DNA of 64,000 bases from Spirochaetota bacterium (GTDB taxonomy: Bacteria > Spirochaetota > Spirochaetia > Treponematales > Treponemataceae), in contig JAEXRH010000018.1 in assembly GCA_023438065.1 (NCBI GenBank), forward strand, positions 62,001 through 126,000, given 5' to 3'. The translations under genes and the position numbers were made by a program. The notes under the pieces were generated by a model. That model searched no databases. It was not told the DNA's origin and worked only from the letters and a program-made list of their open reading frames with translations. Every line of letters begins with the position of its first letter. Within the stretch, counting starts at the first letter, position 1. Below, one piece after another: positions 54,003-64,000 of the stretch.

Positions 54003-55052
54003 CTACACCGAGTCCCGCACGATAAGATTCGTCTCGACGGGAGCCTCGGGCATCTCGCCCGTCAGGATGAAATTCGCGGCGGCCACGCCCATCGCGTAGA
54101 AATCCGCCGTGAGGACGCTCACGGGAACGGGAAGGTGGCCGTAGAGGAAGCCGTCGTTCACGACGATGATGCCCGCGTCCTTACCGAGAACAAGCCCCCG
54201 CTCCGCGCACGCGTCGAGGGTCACCGTCAGGAGATGGTCGTCGAGGACGATGAAGAGTTCTCCCGGCTCGACCGCGACCTTGCCGCGAACGTCGCGGTCG
54301 GAAAACATCGTGTGCCGGTGCTCGAAGGCCATGTTCGCCGAATCGGCGAAACGGGATATGCCTTCCTTCATTTCCTCGATGATCGGGTTCGTGAAGAATT
54401 TCGTGAGGAACACGATCTTGCGGTATTTCGACAGACAGGCGGTTTCCCGCGAGAGCGCATGGTAAAACCCGCTCCGGAAATCCTGCCAGGCCGAAGGATG
54501 ACGGAGGCTCGGGATGCGCCGGTCGAGGAAAAAGAGGTTCCCCGGGTTCACGTACTTGAAGTACTCCTCTTCCTGGCCCTGCGACGCGGTCGGGACGACG
54601 AGCAGCGCCGCGCAACTGCGCATGGCCTTGTACCGCTCGTACACGGCTTTCAGGATATCGAAGCTGTCCCCGTGGGTCATGATATCGACGTAATACCCGC
54701 CCTTGAGGGTATCGATGAGCCCGTAGTAGATCCGTTCCTTGTACGGGGTCATCGAGTCCACGAGAAACAAAACGCGCCTCAGGTCGTCCCGAATGAGGAC
54801 GTTGCTCACGAAGCACGCCTTGTTCGGGGTCGCCTCGATGATCCCGAGATCCTTCAGTTCCTGGTAGGCCTTAACGGCGGTATCCCGGGATACCTGGAAA
54901 TGGGCGATGATTTCGTTAACCGACGGAAGCCTGTCGCCGAGCGAAAGTCTGCCTGAATCGATGAGTTCGCGAATCCTTGAGGCGATTTGGTGGAATTTCG
55001 GTTGCTCGCTCGCATCGTTGATGCGGCCCAGTTCATCAGGAGTTAGCGTCAC
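54003..55052 (-). CDS. GntR-type regulator with LacI-like sensor (AraR architecture)
   Basis: 349 aa. N-terminal GntR winged helix (ASRIRELIDSGRLSLGDRLP; HFQVSRDTAVKAYQEL), then a type-1 periplasmic-binding-protein domain of LacI kind (about 100-349), the arrangement of B. subtilis AraR. The open frame extends to TTG 55100, but that TTG is the -35 hexamer; GTG at 55052 with GAGGA is the likely start. Ligand probably a sugar. Divergent from a secreted protein, co-transcribed with the EamA carrier. Confidence 0.85.
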   Translation of the reverse strand: MTLTPDELGRINDASEQPKFHQIASRIRELIDSGRLSLGDRLPSVNEIIAHFQVSRDTAVKAYQELKDLGIIEATPNKACFVSNVLIRDDLRRVLFLVDSMTPYKERIYYGLIDTLKGGYYVDIMTHGDSFDILKAVYERYKAMRSCAALLVVPTASQGQEEEYFKYVNPGNLFFLDRRIPSLRHPSAWQDFRSGFYHALSRETACLSKYRKIVFLTKFFTNPIIEEMKEGISRFADSANMAFEHRHTMFSDRDVRGKVAVEPGELFIVLDDHLLTVTLDACAERGLVLGKDAGIIVVNDGFLYGHLPVPVSVLTADFYAMGVAAANFILTGEMPEAPVETNLIVRDSV

Positions 55053-55071
55053 GGGAGTCCTCGCATTCCAT

Positions 55072-55100
55072 GTTATACCCCATCGGCCGGGAAAGTTCAA
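55072..55100 (-). promoter_or_regulatory. sigma70 promoter of GntR/EamA operon
   Basis: Minus strand TTGAAC (55100-55095), 17-nt spacer, TATAAC (55077-55072). Predicted start near 55065, about 13 nt before GTG. A consensus TATAAT (55132-55137) serves the opposite strand. Confidence 0.7.
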
Positions 55101-55205
55101 GAAAAAGCTGGCAGAACGGAACAGAATGGAATATAATACAACAGCTATGCAGAATCCGCTCGTATGACGGATTCACATCCCGAGGAACCAGGAGAGGAGT
55201 AAACA

Positions 55206-55850
55206 ATGAAGAAGTTTCTGATCGTCATGCTCGCGCTCGCGACCATCTGCGCCGGAGCCTATGCGGAGAAGAAAAAAGCCGAGGCGGCCGCCGACCCCAA
55301 CGCGCCCATCGCGGGTATCCAGCCCCTGATGGTTCAGGCCGCGTTCTATACGCCGACCTATCAGTGCATTTATATGAAAGGAACCGACGAGCTCGATCCC
55401 GACTATAAACCGAACGCCTGGTGCACCTACGCCGCACCCATCGCGAAAAAGACGGTCACCTACGACGGCATGGGCGGGAAGTTCCAGAACATCAACGTAA
55501 TCCGCGTCAAGAGCAATACCAAGAAGACGGCCGAGGAGGTAGCGATCTATATCGATAACGTCGTCGTGAAGGACCCGTCGGGCAAGGCGATCCTGACCCT
55601 CGACTTCGAAAACGGCGATCCGGCCGGCGTATTCGTCTCGATGGGCAAGCCCCTCGCCGGTAACGGCACCGTCGTCGATAAGGACGGCAAGAAGTGCTTC
55701 CTCATGCACATGAAAAGCGAGAATATGTACGGCTACAACGGACTCGAGGTTCAGTGGGCCCTGCCCCCGATGTCAGCGGACGCTCCCACGTGGGATTTCT
55801 CGAAAGAGAACTACTCGGTGAGTTTCGATTACCTTATGGCGGTTAAATAA
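55206..55850 (+). CDS. secreted protein of unknown function
   Basis: 214 aa with a clear signal peptide (GAYA-EK near residue 20) and no lipobox. The mature part is beta-rich with a segment AIYIDNVVVKDPSGKAIL typical of carbohydrate-binding jelly-roll modules, but I cannot name a family. GGAGAGGAG precedes the ATG and a perfect TATAAT lies about 70 nt upstream, which suggests high expression. Divergent from the sugar-type GntR regulator. Confidence 0.65.
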   Translation: MKKFLIVMLALATICAGAYAEKKKAEAAADPNAPIAGIQPLMVQAAFYTPTYQCIYMKGTDELDPDYKPNAWCTYAAPIAKKTVTYDGMGGKFQNINVIRVKSNTKKTAEEVAIYIDNVVVKDPSGKAILTLDFENGDPAGVFVSMGKPLAGNGTVVDKDGKKCFLMHMKSENMYGYNGLEVQWALPPMSADAPTWDFSKENYSVSFDYLMAVK

Positions 55851-55946
55851 GGTCGGGACCACGCGCGCGCCGAGACCGAAGGGTTTCGCGCGTCGCGCGG
55901 TTAACCCTCAGGACTCCGGGCCGAAACGGTTTGGTTCCGGCTTTAT

Positions 55947-57578
<1,632 letters not shown>

Positions 57579-57631
57579 GGGGCTCCTGCGTTTCCGCCCC
57601 CGGTCCGATATCGTTTTTGTGTTGTTTTTTT

Positions 57632-57658
57632 GTATACTCATCGATGCTTTGAGTATAC
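57632..57658. promoter_or_regulatory. inverted repeat with kinase promoter -10
   Basis: GTATACTC (57632-57639) and GAGTATAC (57651-57658) form an inverted repeat with an 11-nt spacer. On - the TATACT of the distal arm has TCGAAA 17 nt upstream (promoter of the kinase). Placed as an operator between the kinase and the ABC exporter. Confidence 0.5.
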
Positions 57659-57702
57659 TCTTCCTTTTCGCGTTTTTCGAGAAAAAAGAAACTCGTTTTT
57701 TC

Positions 57703-57731
57703 TTGGTTTTCCCGCCCAATCATCCTATCTT
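57703..57731 (+). promoter_or_regulatory. leaderless-type promoter of ABC exporter
   Basis: TTGGTT (57703-57708), 17-nt spacer, TATCTT (57726-57731), ATG after 6 nt, no ribosome site. Confidence 0.6.
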
Positions 57732-57737
57732 TACGGT

Positions 57738-58634
57738 ATGGACGCAACGCCAATCATGGAAGTTCACGAGCTCAGGAAATCCTACGGCAAGGTCGAGGCG
57801 GTTCGGGGCATTTCCTTCTTGATCGACCGGGGTACCTGCTTCGGTCTCTTGGGCCCGAACGGCGCGGGAAAGACCACGACGATCGAGATGATGGAAGGGA
57901 TCCTCGAGCCCGACTCTGGCACGGTACGGTTTCAGGGGAAGCCGATCGGCCATCGCTTCCGGGAGAAGGTCGGCATCCAGTTCCAGAACACCGCCTTACC
58001 CGAGTTCATCACGGTCAGGGAAACCCTTGAGCTCTTCCGCTCCTTCTATCCCGAACCGAGATCGATCGACGAGATCACGGAGCTCTGTTCCCTCGGAGAC
58101 ATCCTATCCCGCGACAACCGGAAACTCTCCGGCGGCCAGCGCCAGCGGATGCTCCTCGCCATCGCGCTCGTACCGCGCCCCGAGATGCTTTTTCTCGACG
58201 AGCCGACGACCGGGCTCGACCCGCAGGCCCGGAGGAATTTCTGGAACCTCATCGAGGGCGTCAAGCGCGAGAACGTCACCATCCTCCTGACGACCCATTA
58301 CATGGACGAGGCGGAAGCGCTGTGCGACCGAGTCGCGATCGTCGATCAGGGAAAGATCCTGGAGATCGACGCGCCCGAACGGCTTCTCGACCGGCATTTC
58401 TCCGGTCAGCTCGTCAGGCTCCCGCTCCAGGCGGGAAACGGAAAGACCGCGGAGGTCCTTTCCTCGCTCGGCGCGAGGGTCGTCGGGGAGTTCTGGGAGA
58501 TAGACAGCGAGGCCCTCGACGCGACGATGAAAGGCCTTTTCGAGGCGAACCTCAACATGGACGGCCTTTCGATCCACAAGCCGGATCTCGAGGACCTCTT
58601 CATCAAGCTGACCGGCTCGTCCCTGCGTTCGTGA
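57738..58634 (+). CDS. ABC-2 exporter ATP-binding protein
   Basis: 298 aa: Walker A GPNGAGKTT, Q-loop QFQNTALP, signature LSGGQRQRML, Walker B MLFLDEPTTGLDP, H-loop TTHYMDEAE, and a C-terminal regulatory extension as in DrrA/NodI-type exporters. Pairs with the ABC-2 permease 61 nt downstream. Likely exports a drug, lipid or polymer; substrate unknown. The 868-codon frame upstream is antisense shadow of the kinase gene. Confidence 0.92.
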   Translation: MDATPIMEVHELRKSYGKVEAVRGISFLIDRGTCFGLLGPNGAGKTTTIEMMEGILEPDSGTVRFQGKPIGHRFREKVGIQFQNTALPEFITVRETLELFRSFYPEPRSIDEITELCSLGDILSRDNRKLSGGQRQRMLLAIALVPRPEMLFLDEPTTGLDPQARRNFWNLIEGVKRENVTILLTTHYMDEAEALCDRVAIVDQGKILEIDAPERLLDRHFSGQLVRLPLQAGNGKTAEVLSSLGARVVGEFWEIDSEALDATMKGLFEANLNMDGLSIHKPDLEDLFIKLTGSSLRS

Positions 58635-58695
58635 GAACGCCGCGATCGTAAGATCTCGGACGGAATAGACCATTCGGGAAAGGAGCGCGATACCT

Positions 58696-59781
58696 ATGAA
58701 AAAATTCCTCGCGGTGCTCAAGGCGCGAACCATGGAGTTCGTCCGGGACCGCGGCACCTTCGTGTGGAACCTCCTGTTCCCGATCCTGATGGTCGCGGGC
58801 TTCGCCGTCGCCTTCTCCGGAAACGGGAAAACGCTCTTTACCGTCGGGATCGTCGGGGACCGGGCAGCCTTCGAGCGGGACGCGATCGGCGATTCGCGCG
58901 CGGCGATGCGCTCCTTCCTCGCGATACCGGAACTCAAGACCGTCCCGTACGCCGCCGACGCGGGGAAAGCGCCCCTCGAGGTCGCGCTCGACCGGCTCAG
59001 GAAACATCAGCTCGACATGGTCGTCGATCTCGACGACAGGCGCTATTACCTCAACGACCGGTCCCCGGGCAGCGCGACCCTCGATCGCCTTCTCGCGCTC
59101 GAGCAAACGAGGGCGAGCGCGGCCGCAGGCGCGCCTGCCGAAGGCGAGGCCGCCTTCGAGCCGAAAGCGGTCACCGGCGCGGCGATCCGCTACGTGGACT
59201 GGCTCGTGCCCGGCGTCATCGGCATGAACATGATGTTCTCCTGCCTCTTCGGCGTCGGCTTCGTGCTCGTGCGCTACCGGAAGAACGGCGTGCTCAAGCG
59301 GCTCAAGGCGACGCCCGTGGGAGCCTTCAACTTCCTCGCGGCCCAGACGATCTCGCGTTTCATCATCGCCTTCGGCACCTCGCTCGTCGTCTTCGCGGGA
59401 ACCAACGCCTTTCTCCGCTTCAGGATGGAGGGAAGCTATCTCCTCCTCGCCGGGATGCTTTCGCTCGGGATTCTCAGCATGATCTCGCTCGGGCTTCTTT
59501 TCGCCGCGCGTTTCCGGAGCGAGGAACTCGCCTCCGGGATCATCAACCTCGTCACCTACCCGATGATGGTTTTTTCCGGGGTATTCTTCTCGCTCGAGGG
59601 AAGTCCCGCCTTCCTCAGGAACGGCGCCAGGGCCTTCCCCCTCACCCACTTCCTCGAGGGCTCGCGCGCGATCATGCTCGACGGCGCGGGGATCGCCGCG
59701 GTATGGCCCCAGATGGCGATCCTCGCCGGGATGAGCGTTCTCTTCCTCGGCCTCGCGACGGCGCTGTTCAAATGGGAATAG
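58696..59781 (+). CDS. ABC-2 type exporter permease
   Basis: 361 aa with one N-terminal helix, an extracytoplasmic domain (about 45-165) and five C-terminal helices ending in an ABC-2 motif region (NLVTYPMMVFSGVFFSLEG). Partner of the ATPase upstream. AAAGGAG before the ATG. Confidence 0.9.
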   Translation: MKKFLAVLKARTMEFVRDRGTFVWNLLFPILMVAGFAVAFSGNGKTLFTVGIVGDRAAFERDAIGDSRAAMRSFLAIPELKTVPYAADAGKAPLEVALDRLRKHQLDMVVDLDDRRYYLNDRSPGSATLDRLLALEQTRASAAAGAPAEGEAAFEPKAVTGAAIRYVDWLVPGVIGMNMMFSCLFGVGFVLVRYRKNGVLKRLKATPVGAFNFLAAQTISRFIIAFGTSLVVFAGTNAFLRFRMEGSYLLLAGMLSLGILSMISLGLLFAARFRSEELASGIINLVTYPMMVFSGVFFSLEGSPAFLRNGARAFPLTHFLEGSRAIMLDGAGIAAVWPQMAILAGMSVLFLGLATALFKWE

Positions 59782-59800
59782 AAACAAGAAGGAAAAAAAC

Positions 59801-60679
59801 ATGACCTCGACGGACAGCAAGGCAGCCACGCGGGGCACGAAGGCGCTCGGCGAAAACCTGGACGATCCCGATCGGCTCGAGCGGCTCGGCTCGGGCGCGA
59901 CCGCCGACGTGTATCTGCTCGGCGACGGTTCGGTACTGAAACTCTTCAAGCCCGAGTTCGGCGAGCGAGCGGCCCGCTACGAGGCGGCGATCGCGGAAGC
60001 GGTCGGCGGCATGGGCATCGGCGCGCCCGCGTATTCGGGCACGGTCACGGTCGCGGGAAGGATCGGCATCGTCGAGGAATTCATCCCCGGCCCGATCCTC
60101 CTCGACGAGCTCCTCGCCGCGAAGCCCGGGAAGGCGTTCGCCCTCGCGCGGCGCCTCGCGCAAACCCACGCGGCGATCCACGAGTCGAGATGCGACGCGC
60201 TCCCCCGACAACGCGACCGGCTCTCCTTTCTCGCGCGCGAGGCGAAGGGGATAGAGCCCTTCCGCGAGCGGATACTCGCCTGGCTCGCGCGCCGCGACGG
60301 CGATACCGCGGTCTGCCACGGGGACCTCCACGTCGGGAACGTCATCGTCTCGGGCGAGGACTTCCGCGTCATCGACTGGATGAACGCGTACTCGGGCGAG
60401 CGCGAGGGAGACGTCCTTCGGAGCTATCTCACGATCGTCACGCCGTTTTTGCCGTTTCCCCTTTCCTTCCCGAAACGGGTCGCGTTCTCGCTCTATAAAC
60501 GCGCGCTCGGCGAAACCTACCTGCGCGAGTACTGCCGGGTCTCGGGACTCAAGCGGCGCGCGCTCAAGGTCTGGTGGCCCGCTATCGCGGCCGTCCGTAT
60601 CGCGGACAACGTTCCCGGCGAAAAGCGCTGGCTTCTCGGAAAGATCGGGAAAAACCTCAGGCGTCTTCAGGAGCGCTAG
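59801..60679 (+). CDS. aminoglycoside-phosphotransferase-fold kinase
   Basis: 292 aa of the APH/choline-kinase superfamily: Gly-rich GSGATADVYL with Lys in VLKLF, Brenner motif VCHGDLHVGN (catalytic Asp) and metal-binding VIDWMNA. The target is not defined; many relatives phosphorylate small metabolites. It follows the exporter genes by 19 nt, so is probably co-transcribed. Its end overlaps the convergent PfkB gene by 4 nt. Confidence 0.85.
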   Translation: MTSTDSKAATRGTKALGENLDDPDRLERLGSGATADVYLLGDGSVLKLFKPEFGERAARYEAAIAEAVGGMGIGAPAYSGTVTVAGRIGIVEEFIPGPILLDELLAAKPGKAFALARRLAQTHAAIHESRCDALPRQRDRLSFLAREAKGIEPFRERILAWLARRDGDTAVCHGDLHVGNVIVSGEDFRVIDWMNAYSGEREGDVLRSYLTIVTPFLPFPLSFPKRVAFSLYKRALGETYLREYCRVSGLKRRALKVWWPAIAAVRIADNVPGEKRWLLGKIGKNLRRLQER

Positions 60680-61611
60680 AAGACGCCCTCGCCGGGCGCG
60701 TCGGGCGGAAGGATCGAGCCGGGCCTGAGGCTGAGGGCGTTCTTCCGCGCGCAGTCGGTACCGGTCTTGAGCGCGCGGGACACGTCGCGCGAGCGAAGCC
60801 ACTCGAAAAGGAAGCCCGCCGAGAAGGCGTCGCCCGAACCGATCGGGTTCAACGGTACGATCTTATCCACCGGGCAGCGGTACGAAACGCCCCCGGACGC
60901 GGCGAGGCTCGACGCCGATCCCCGGGTCACGACGATCGTGGAACCCGTATCCTCGCTCCGTTCCGCGATTAACGCGGCAAGCTCGTCCTCAGAAACGGGA
61001 CCTTCATGGCCGAAGGTCTCGAGAAACTCGCCCTCGTTTATCTTGACGATGTCGACCCCCGGACCCGCGAGGGTACGCGCGAGCGCGATCCCGCGGAAAT
61101 CGGCCATCGCCTGAATTCCCCGTTTCCGGGCGAGCGCGACGATCCTCGAAGGCAGGTCCTCCGGCCAGAAGGAGGGCGTGCTCCCCGCGAAAAGAAGGGC
61201 GTCCGCACCGTCGAGGAGACGGTCGGCAAGCGACTCGACCTCCCGGGCGAGCGAGTCCCAGTCGGCTGACACGGCAGGCTCGTCGACGACGAGTTCCGTC
61301 GCGCGGGAAGCGGCCGGCTCGACAAGGGTGTAACAGTAGCGGACCATCCCCGGCGCGTCGACGCGCGCGATTGCGAGACCGTCACGTTCGGCGAGCGAAA
61401 GGAAAAGCCCCGCGTTCCCGCGCCCGAGCGGGCAGAGGGAGACCGCCCTCCCCGGCTCGAGCTGGTCGAGCACGCGGGCGGCGTTCACCGCCTTCCCCGA
61501 CGCGTCGAGCCGGTACCCGGCAGAGCGGTTCACCGCGTCGATCGCGAGCGAATCGAAGGTCATGGTTTTCTGTATCGTGGGACTCAGGCCCACCGTGACG
61601 ATTTTTCCCAC
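60676..61611 (-). CDS. PfkB-family sugar kinase
   Basis: 311-aa ribokinase-fold kinase with the C-terminal signature NPIGSGDAFSAGF (catalytic Asp) and the N-terminal DASGKAVNAARV. It is nearest to 1-phosphofructokinase/tagatose-6-phosphate kinase in layout, but the substrate-binding N-terminal NPAxD motif is altered to SPTIQ, so the substrate is unsure. The start is GTG with AGGGGGAT upstream. Confidence 0.85.
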   Translation of the reverse strand: MGKIVTVGLSPTIQKTMTFDSLAIDAVNRSAGYRLDASGKAVNAARVLDQLEPGRAVSLCPLGRGNAGLFLSLAERDGLAIARVDAPGMVRYCYTLVEPAASRATELVVDEPAVSADWDSLAREVESLADRLLDGADALLFAGSTPSFWPEDLPSRIVALARKRGIQAMADFRGIALARTLAGPGVDIVKINEGEFLETFGHEGPVSEDELAALIAERSEDTGSTIVVTRGSASSLAASGGVSYRCPVDKIVPLNPIGSGDAFSAGFLFEWLRSRDVSRALKTGTDCARKNALSLRPGSILPPDAPGEGVF

Positions 61612-61733
61612 CGGATCATCCCCCTTGATCTCTCCGTATTCTAGCGCGAAACGCCCGGGGGCGCCAGCGCGCCCGGGCAGTCGCCTTTCACGACGGAATC
61701 GCGGTATACTTTCCCGCGAACAGGGAGGAGAGA

Positions 61734-62393
61734 ATGTCGAACCAGGGATACGTTTCGGAAACCGAGTCTTGGCACCGAAAGACGATCGGCGAGGCCGCGT
61801 GCGCGGCGCTCAGGAAAAACGGCTTTGACGCGCGGTACGTCGACACGGGCGAGGAAGCCGCGAAGCTCGTCGAGGCGATGATCACGCCGGGGATGACGGT
61901 CGCGACCGGCGGCTCCATCACCCTCCACGCGCTCAAGCTTCACGAGCGGGCCGAAGCGCTCGGCGCGAAGCTTCTCAACCACGGCGCGAAAGGCCTATCG
62001 GCCGACGAGAAGCTGGCGATCATGCGCGCGCAGCTCACCGCCGACCTCATGCTCTCGAGCACCAACGCGCTCACCCTCGACGGGGAGCTCCTCAACATCG
62101 ACGGGAACGGGAACCGGGTCGCCGCGCTCACCTTCGGCCCGAAAAAGACCGTCGTGATCGCCGGATACAACAAGATAACGCGGAACCTCGAGGAGGCCCA
62201 CGCGCGCTGCGAGTCGATCGCCTCGCCGATGAACAACAAACGGCTCGGCACGGGGAACCCGTGCGTAAGGACGGGGATTTGCGCGGACTGCAGGGGAGAG
62301 GGCAGGATCTGCAAGATCTACACGGTGCTCCGCCAGCGCCCGAGACTGTCGGACTTCACGGTCATCGTCGTCGGGGAATCGCTCGGGTACTGA
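61734..62393 (+). CDS. LUD-domain protein (LutC-like, DUF162)
   Basis: 219 aa. The LUD fold is recognised by ATGGSITLHAL, ADLMLSSTNALTLDGELLNIDGNGNRVA and VIAGYNKI. A Cys-rich C-terminal part (NPCVRTGICADCRGEGRICK) carries four Cys, possibly a metal site. Such proteins occur with lactate oxidation in LutABC, but no lutA/B is here; a stand-alone form is common in anaerobes. Strong GGGAGGAG. Confidence 0.85.
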   Translation: MSNQGYVSETESWHRKTIGEAACAALRKNGFDARYVDTGEEAAKLVEAMITPGMTVATGGSITLHALKLHERAEALGAKLLNHGAKGLSADEKLAIMRAQLTADLMLSSTNALTLDGELLNIDGNGNRVAALTFGPKKTVVIAGYNKITRNLEEAHARCESIASPMNNKRLGTGNPCVRTGICADCRGEGRICKIYTVLRQRPRLSDFTVIVVGESLGY

Positions 62394-62424
62394 GAAGGGA
62401 CCGGAACCGGAGGCCGCGCGTAAA

Positions 62425-62805
62425 TCAGGCGCGACCCGAGGCGAGGCGAACGACGGCGAGACCGAGCGCGGTCGCGCCGAGACAGAGGGCGTTATTGAGC
62501 GCGAAGTTCGCGAGCGCGAGGGCGACGCGGCCCTGGGACAGAAGGCGAACGGTCTCGAGGGAATAGGACGAAAAGGTCGTGTACGCGCCGAGAAAACCCG
62601 TGATGAGGAGAAGCCTCGTCGCCTGCGCCGAGTCCATTCGATCGAAGAGCGCGAAGAGAACGCCTATCGCGAGGGAGCCGGTTACGTTCACCGCGAGGGT
62701 CCCGAGCGGAAAGGGACTGTCGACAGTGAGGTTCAAGGCGAGCGAGACGAGGTAGCGGGCGAGCGCGCCGATGGCGCCGCCGGCCGCGATGGCGACGAAG
62801 TTCAT
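62425..62805 (-). CDS. crcB: fluoride channel FluC/CrcB
   Basis: 126-aa membrane protein with four helices, the GGAIGALARY motif and the pore segment GFLGAYTTFSSYS. Works as a dual-topology dimer exporting fluoride; one gene suffices for a homodimer. The promoter is leaderless, so no fluoride riboswitch can precede it. Confidence 0.95.
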   Translation of the reverse strand: MNFVAIAAGGAIGALARYLVSLALNLTVDSPFPLGTLAVNVTGSLAIGVLFALFDRMDSAQATRLLLITGFLGAYTTFSSYSLETVRLLSQGRVALALANFALNNALCLGATALGLAVVRLASGRA

Positions 62806-62811
62806 GCCGCC

Positions 62812-62840
62812 ACTCTAGGGCCAATGGCCCTCCCCGTCAA
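62812..62840 (-). promoter_or_regulatory. leaderless-type promoter of crcB
   Basis: Minus strand TTGACG (62840-62835), 17-nt spacer, TAGAGT (62817-62812), ATG 6 nt later. Confidence 0.65.
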
Positions 62841-62941
62841 GACAGGATCGCCCGGGCCGGACGACGAACGCGCGTCCGGGAAGAGCCATGCCTCTCGGGA
62901 AAGAAAACCGGCGTATGGCTGTCGAACGTCGCGATATCTGC

Positions 62942-62947
62942 TATAGT
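62942..62947 (+). promoter_or_regulatory. leaderless-type extended -10 of CorC gene
   Basis: TGCTATAGT (extended -10, hexamer 62942-62947) ends 6 nt before ATG 62954. -35 CTGTCG at 17-nt spacing is weak. Confidence 0.5.
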
Positions 62948-62953
62948 ATTCCC

Positions 62954-64000
62954 ATGGACATCGTCATATTGCTCGCATTGATTCTCCTCAACGGCTTTTT
63001 TTCCATGTCCGAGCTCGCGCTCGTGTCGAGCAAGAAGGTCAGGCTCGAATACCTCGCGACCGAGCGAAGGGGCGGGGCGAAAACCGCGCTCAGACTCAGG
63101 GAGAACTCCGAGAACTTCCTCTCCGCGATCCAGGTCGGCATTACCCTCATCGGCATCCTCACCGGCCTTTTCGGGGGGATGAACCTCGCCGAGCTGGTAT
63201 ATCCCTTTTTCGAGCGCTTTCCCTCGATCGCGCCCTACGCTCACGAGATCGCGCTCGCCGTCATCGTCGTCGCCATCACCTACGTATCCATCGTCCTCGG
63301 GGAACTCGTCCCGAAAACCTTCGCGCTGAGCGACCCGGAGCGAATCGCGTGCGCCGTGGCCCCGGCGATCTGGGCGTTTTGCGCGGTGTTCTATCCCGTC
63401 GTGCGCCTCCTTTCCGGATCCACCAACGTCATCAACGCGATCGTCGGCATCGAGAAACGCGCGGACGAGGTTACCGAGGAGGAGCTCCGCGGGCTCCTGA
63501 AGGCGGCCTCGAGCGAGGGCGTCATCGAGGAAAACCAGCAGGCGCTCCACGAAAACCTCTTCTACTTTTCCGACAAACGAGCGAAACACCTGATGACCCA
63601 CCGGACCGAGATCGAGTGGATCGACCTCACCGAGCCCTTCGACGAGCTGTCCGTGAAGATAAAGGCGTCGCGGCACAGCAAACTCATCTGCTGCGACGCG
63701 GGCCTCGACAACATCGTCGGCTACCTTCGCGTCAAGGACTTTCTCCTTGCCCTCGACTCAGGATCGAATCCCGACGTGCGCTCGCTCGTCGTGAGCCCGG
63801 CCATCGTCGCCGAGAACGCCGACGCGAAAAGCGTCTTCGATCTCCTCAAGAAACGGCAGGACTACTTTTGCTTCGTCATCGACGAGTACGGGGGATTCGA
63901 GGGGATCATCACGCTCTACGACATCGCCGAGACCATCCTCGGCGAGATCCCGGAGGAAGGCGAAGACTACGAGCCGGACGTCTACGTGCGCGACGACAGC
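62954..64000 (+). CDS. CorC/HlyC-family transporter (DUF21-CBS), partial
   Basis: Open to the window edge (349 codons). DUF21 membrane domain (about 1-185: ILLNGFFSMSELALVS, GITLIGILTGLFGG, VLGELVPKTFAL), then paired CBS domains (about 205-335: TEIEWIDLTEPF, FVIDEYGGFEGIITLYDIAE). Characterised relatives move Mg2+ or Co2+; the hemolysin name is historical. The 3' end with the CorC_HlyC domain lies outside. Confidence 0.9.
   Translation, partial: MDIVILLALILLNGFFSMSELALVSSKKVRLEYLATERRGGAKTALRLRENSENFLSAIQVGITLIGILTGLFGGMNLAELVYPFFERFPSIAPYAHEIALAVIVVAITYVSIVLGELVPKTFALSDPERIACAVAPAIWAFCAVFYPVVRLLSGSTNVINAIVGIEKRADEVTEEELRGLLKAASSEGVIEENQQALHENLFYFSDKRAKHLMTHRTEIEWIDLTEPFDELSVKIKASRHSKLICCDAGLDNIVGYLRVKDFLLALDSGSNPDVRSLVVSPAIVAENADAKSVFDLLKKRQDYFCFVIDEYGGFEGIITLYDIAETILGEIPEEGEDYEPDVYVRDDS

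Noticed and set aside
59801..60679. Aminoglycoside resistance gene
   Set aside because: Only the kinase fold is supported; no close similarity to a known resistance enzyme can be shown from sequence alone.
62425..62860. Fluoride riboswitch before crcB
   Set aside because: The promoter -10 ends 6 nt before ATG, leaving no room for a leader RNA.

Overview
The window is about 64 kb of high-GC bacterial DNA with dense coding on both strands and a strong preference for G/C at third codon positions. The gene content fits a free-living or gut-type spirochete of the Treponema/Spirochaetales kind. It has outer-membrane barrels and lipoproteins, several methyl-accepting chemotaxis proteins with CheW, xylan and sugar catabolism under LacI/ROK control, a cNMP-binding/TPR protein next to a Crp-like regulator, and a UDPGP-type uridylyltransferase. 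The assignment is inferred from gene content, since no rRNA or marker tree is available.

Layout. 100-5812: HtrA-type protease, uvrB, and a membrane-anchored chemoreceptor with two sugar-binding-protein-like segments. 5937-12697: GH43 xylosidase, FAD-dependent NADH oxidoreductase with an unknown partner, PhnP-like hydrolase, rpmB, pyruvate kinase. 12892-20520: ROK regulator, then a sugar ABC importer operon (binding protein, two permeases, LacI) whose promoter carries three LacI-type palindromes, then a UDPGP nucleotidyltransferase. 20639-25031: yifB/comM, PHP phosphoesterase, cNMP/TPR and Crp proteins. 25114-27646: tRNA-Thr(CGT) whose 3' end and terminator are repeated 193 bp downstream, followed by a lower-GC segment with a multicopper oxidase lying between 39/40-bp direct repeats. 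27706-37155: lipoprotein, AraC, a MarR/FMN/flavodoxin operon, a second flavodoxin, WYL regulator opposite a UvrA2-like ABC protein, DUF4386 and barrel proteins, TetR. 37210-45723: InlB-repeat/propeller lipoprotein, a three-gene chemosensory operon (MCP, CheW, Fe-S MCP-like protein interrupted by a stop), PAS proteins, a decayed NifX-like gene, two rhodaneses. 45890-49228: Cys-rich protein, glnK-amt, YciB-Nudix fusion. 49353-55850: FGE-like lipoprotein, barrel, amidohydrolase, EamA/GntR pair, secreted protein. 55947-64000: hybrid histidine kinase, ABC exporter pair, phosphotransferase, PfkB kinase, LUD protein, FluC/CrcB, and a CorC-type protein cut off by the window edge.

Two themes run across the window. 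First, at least ten genes have a recognisable -35/-10 pair whose -10 ends only 6-10 nt before the start codon and have no Shine-Dalgarno, which predicts leaderless mRNAs. Genes inside operons carry good GGAGG sites instead. Second, redox and nitrogen signalling proteins depart from textbook residues: a PII without Tyr51, an Amt with Glu for the first twin His, and a hydrogenase-like Fe-S receptor lacking its N-terminal half.
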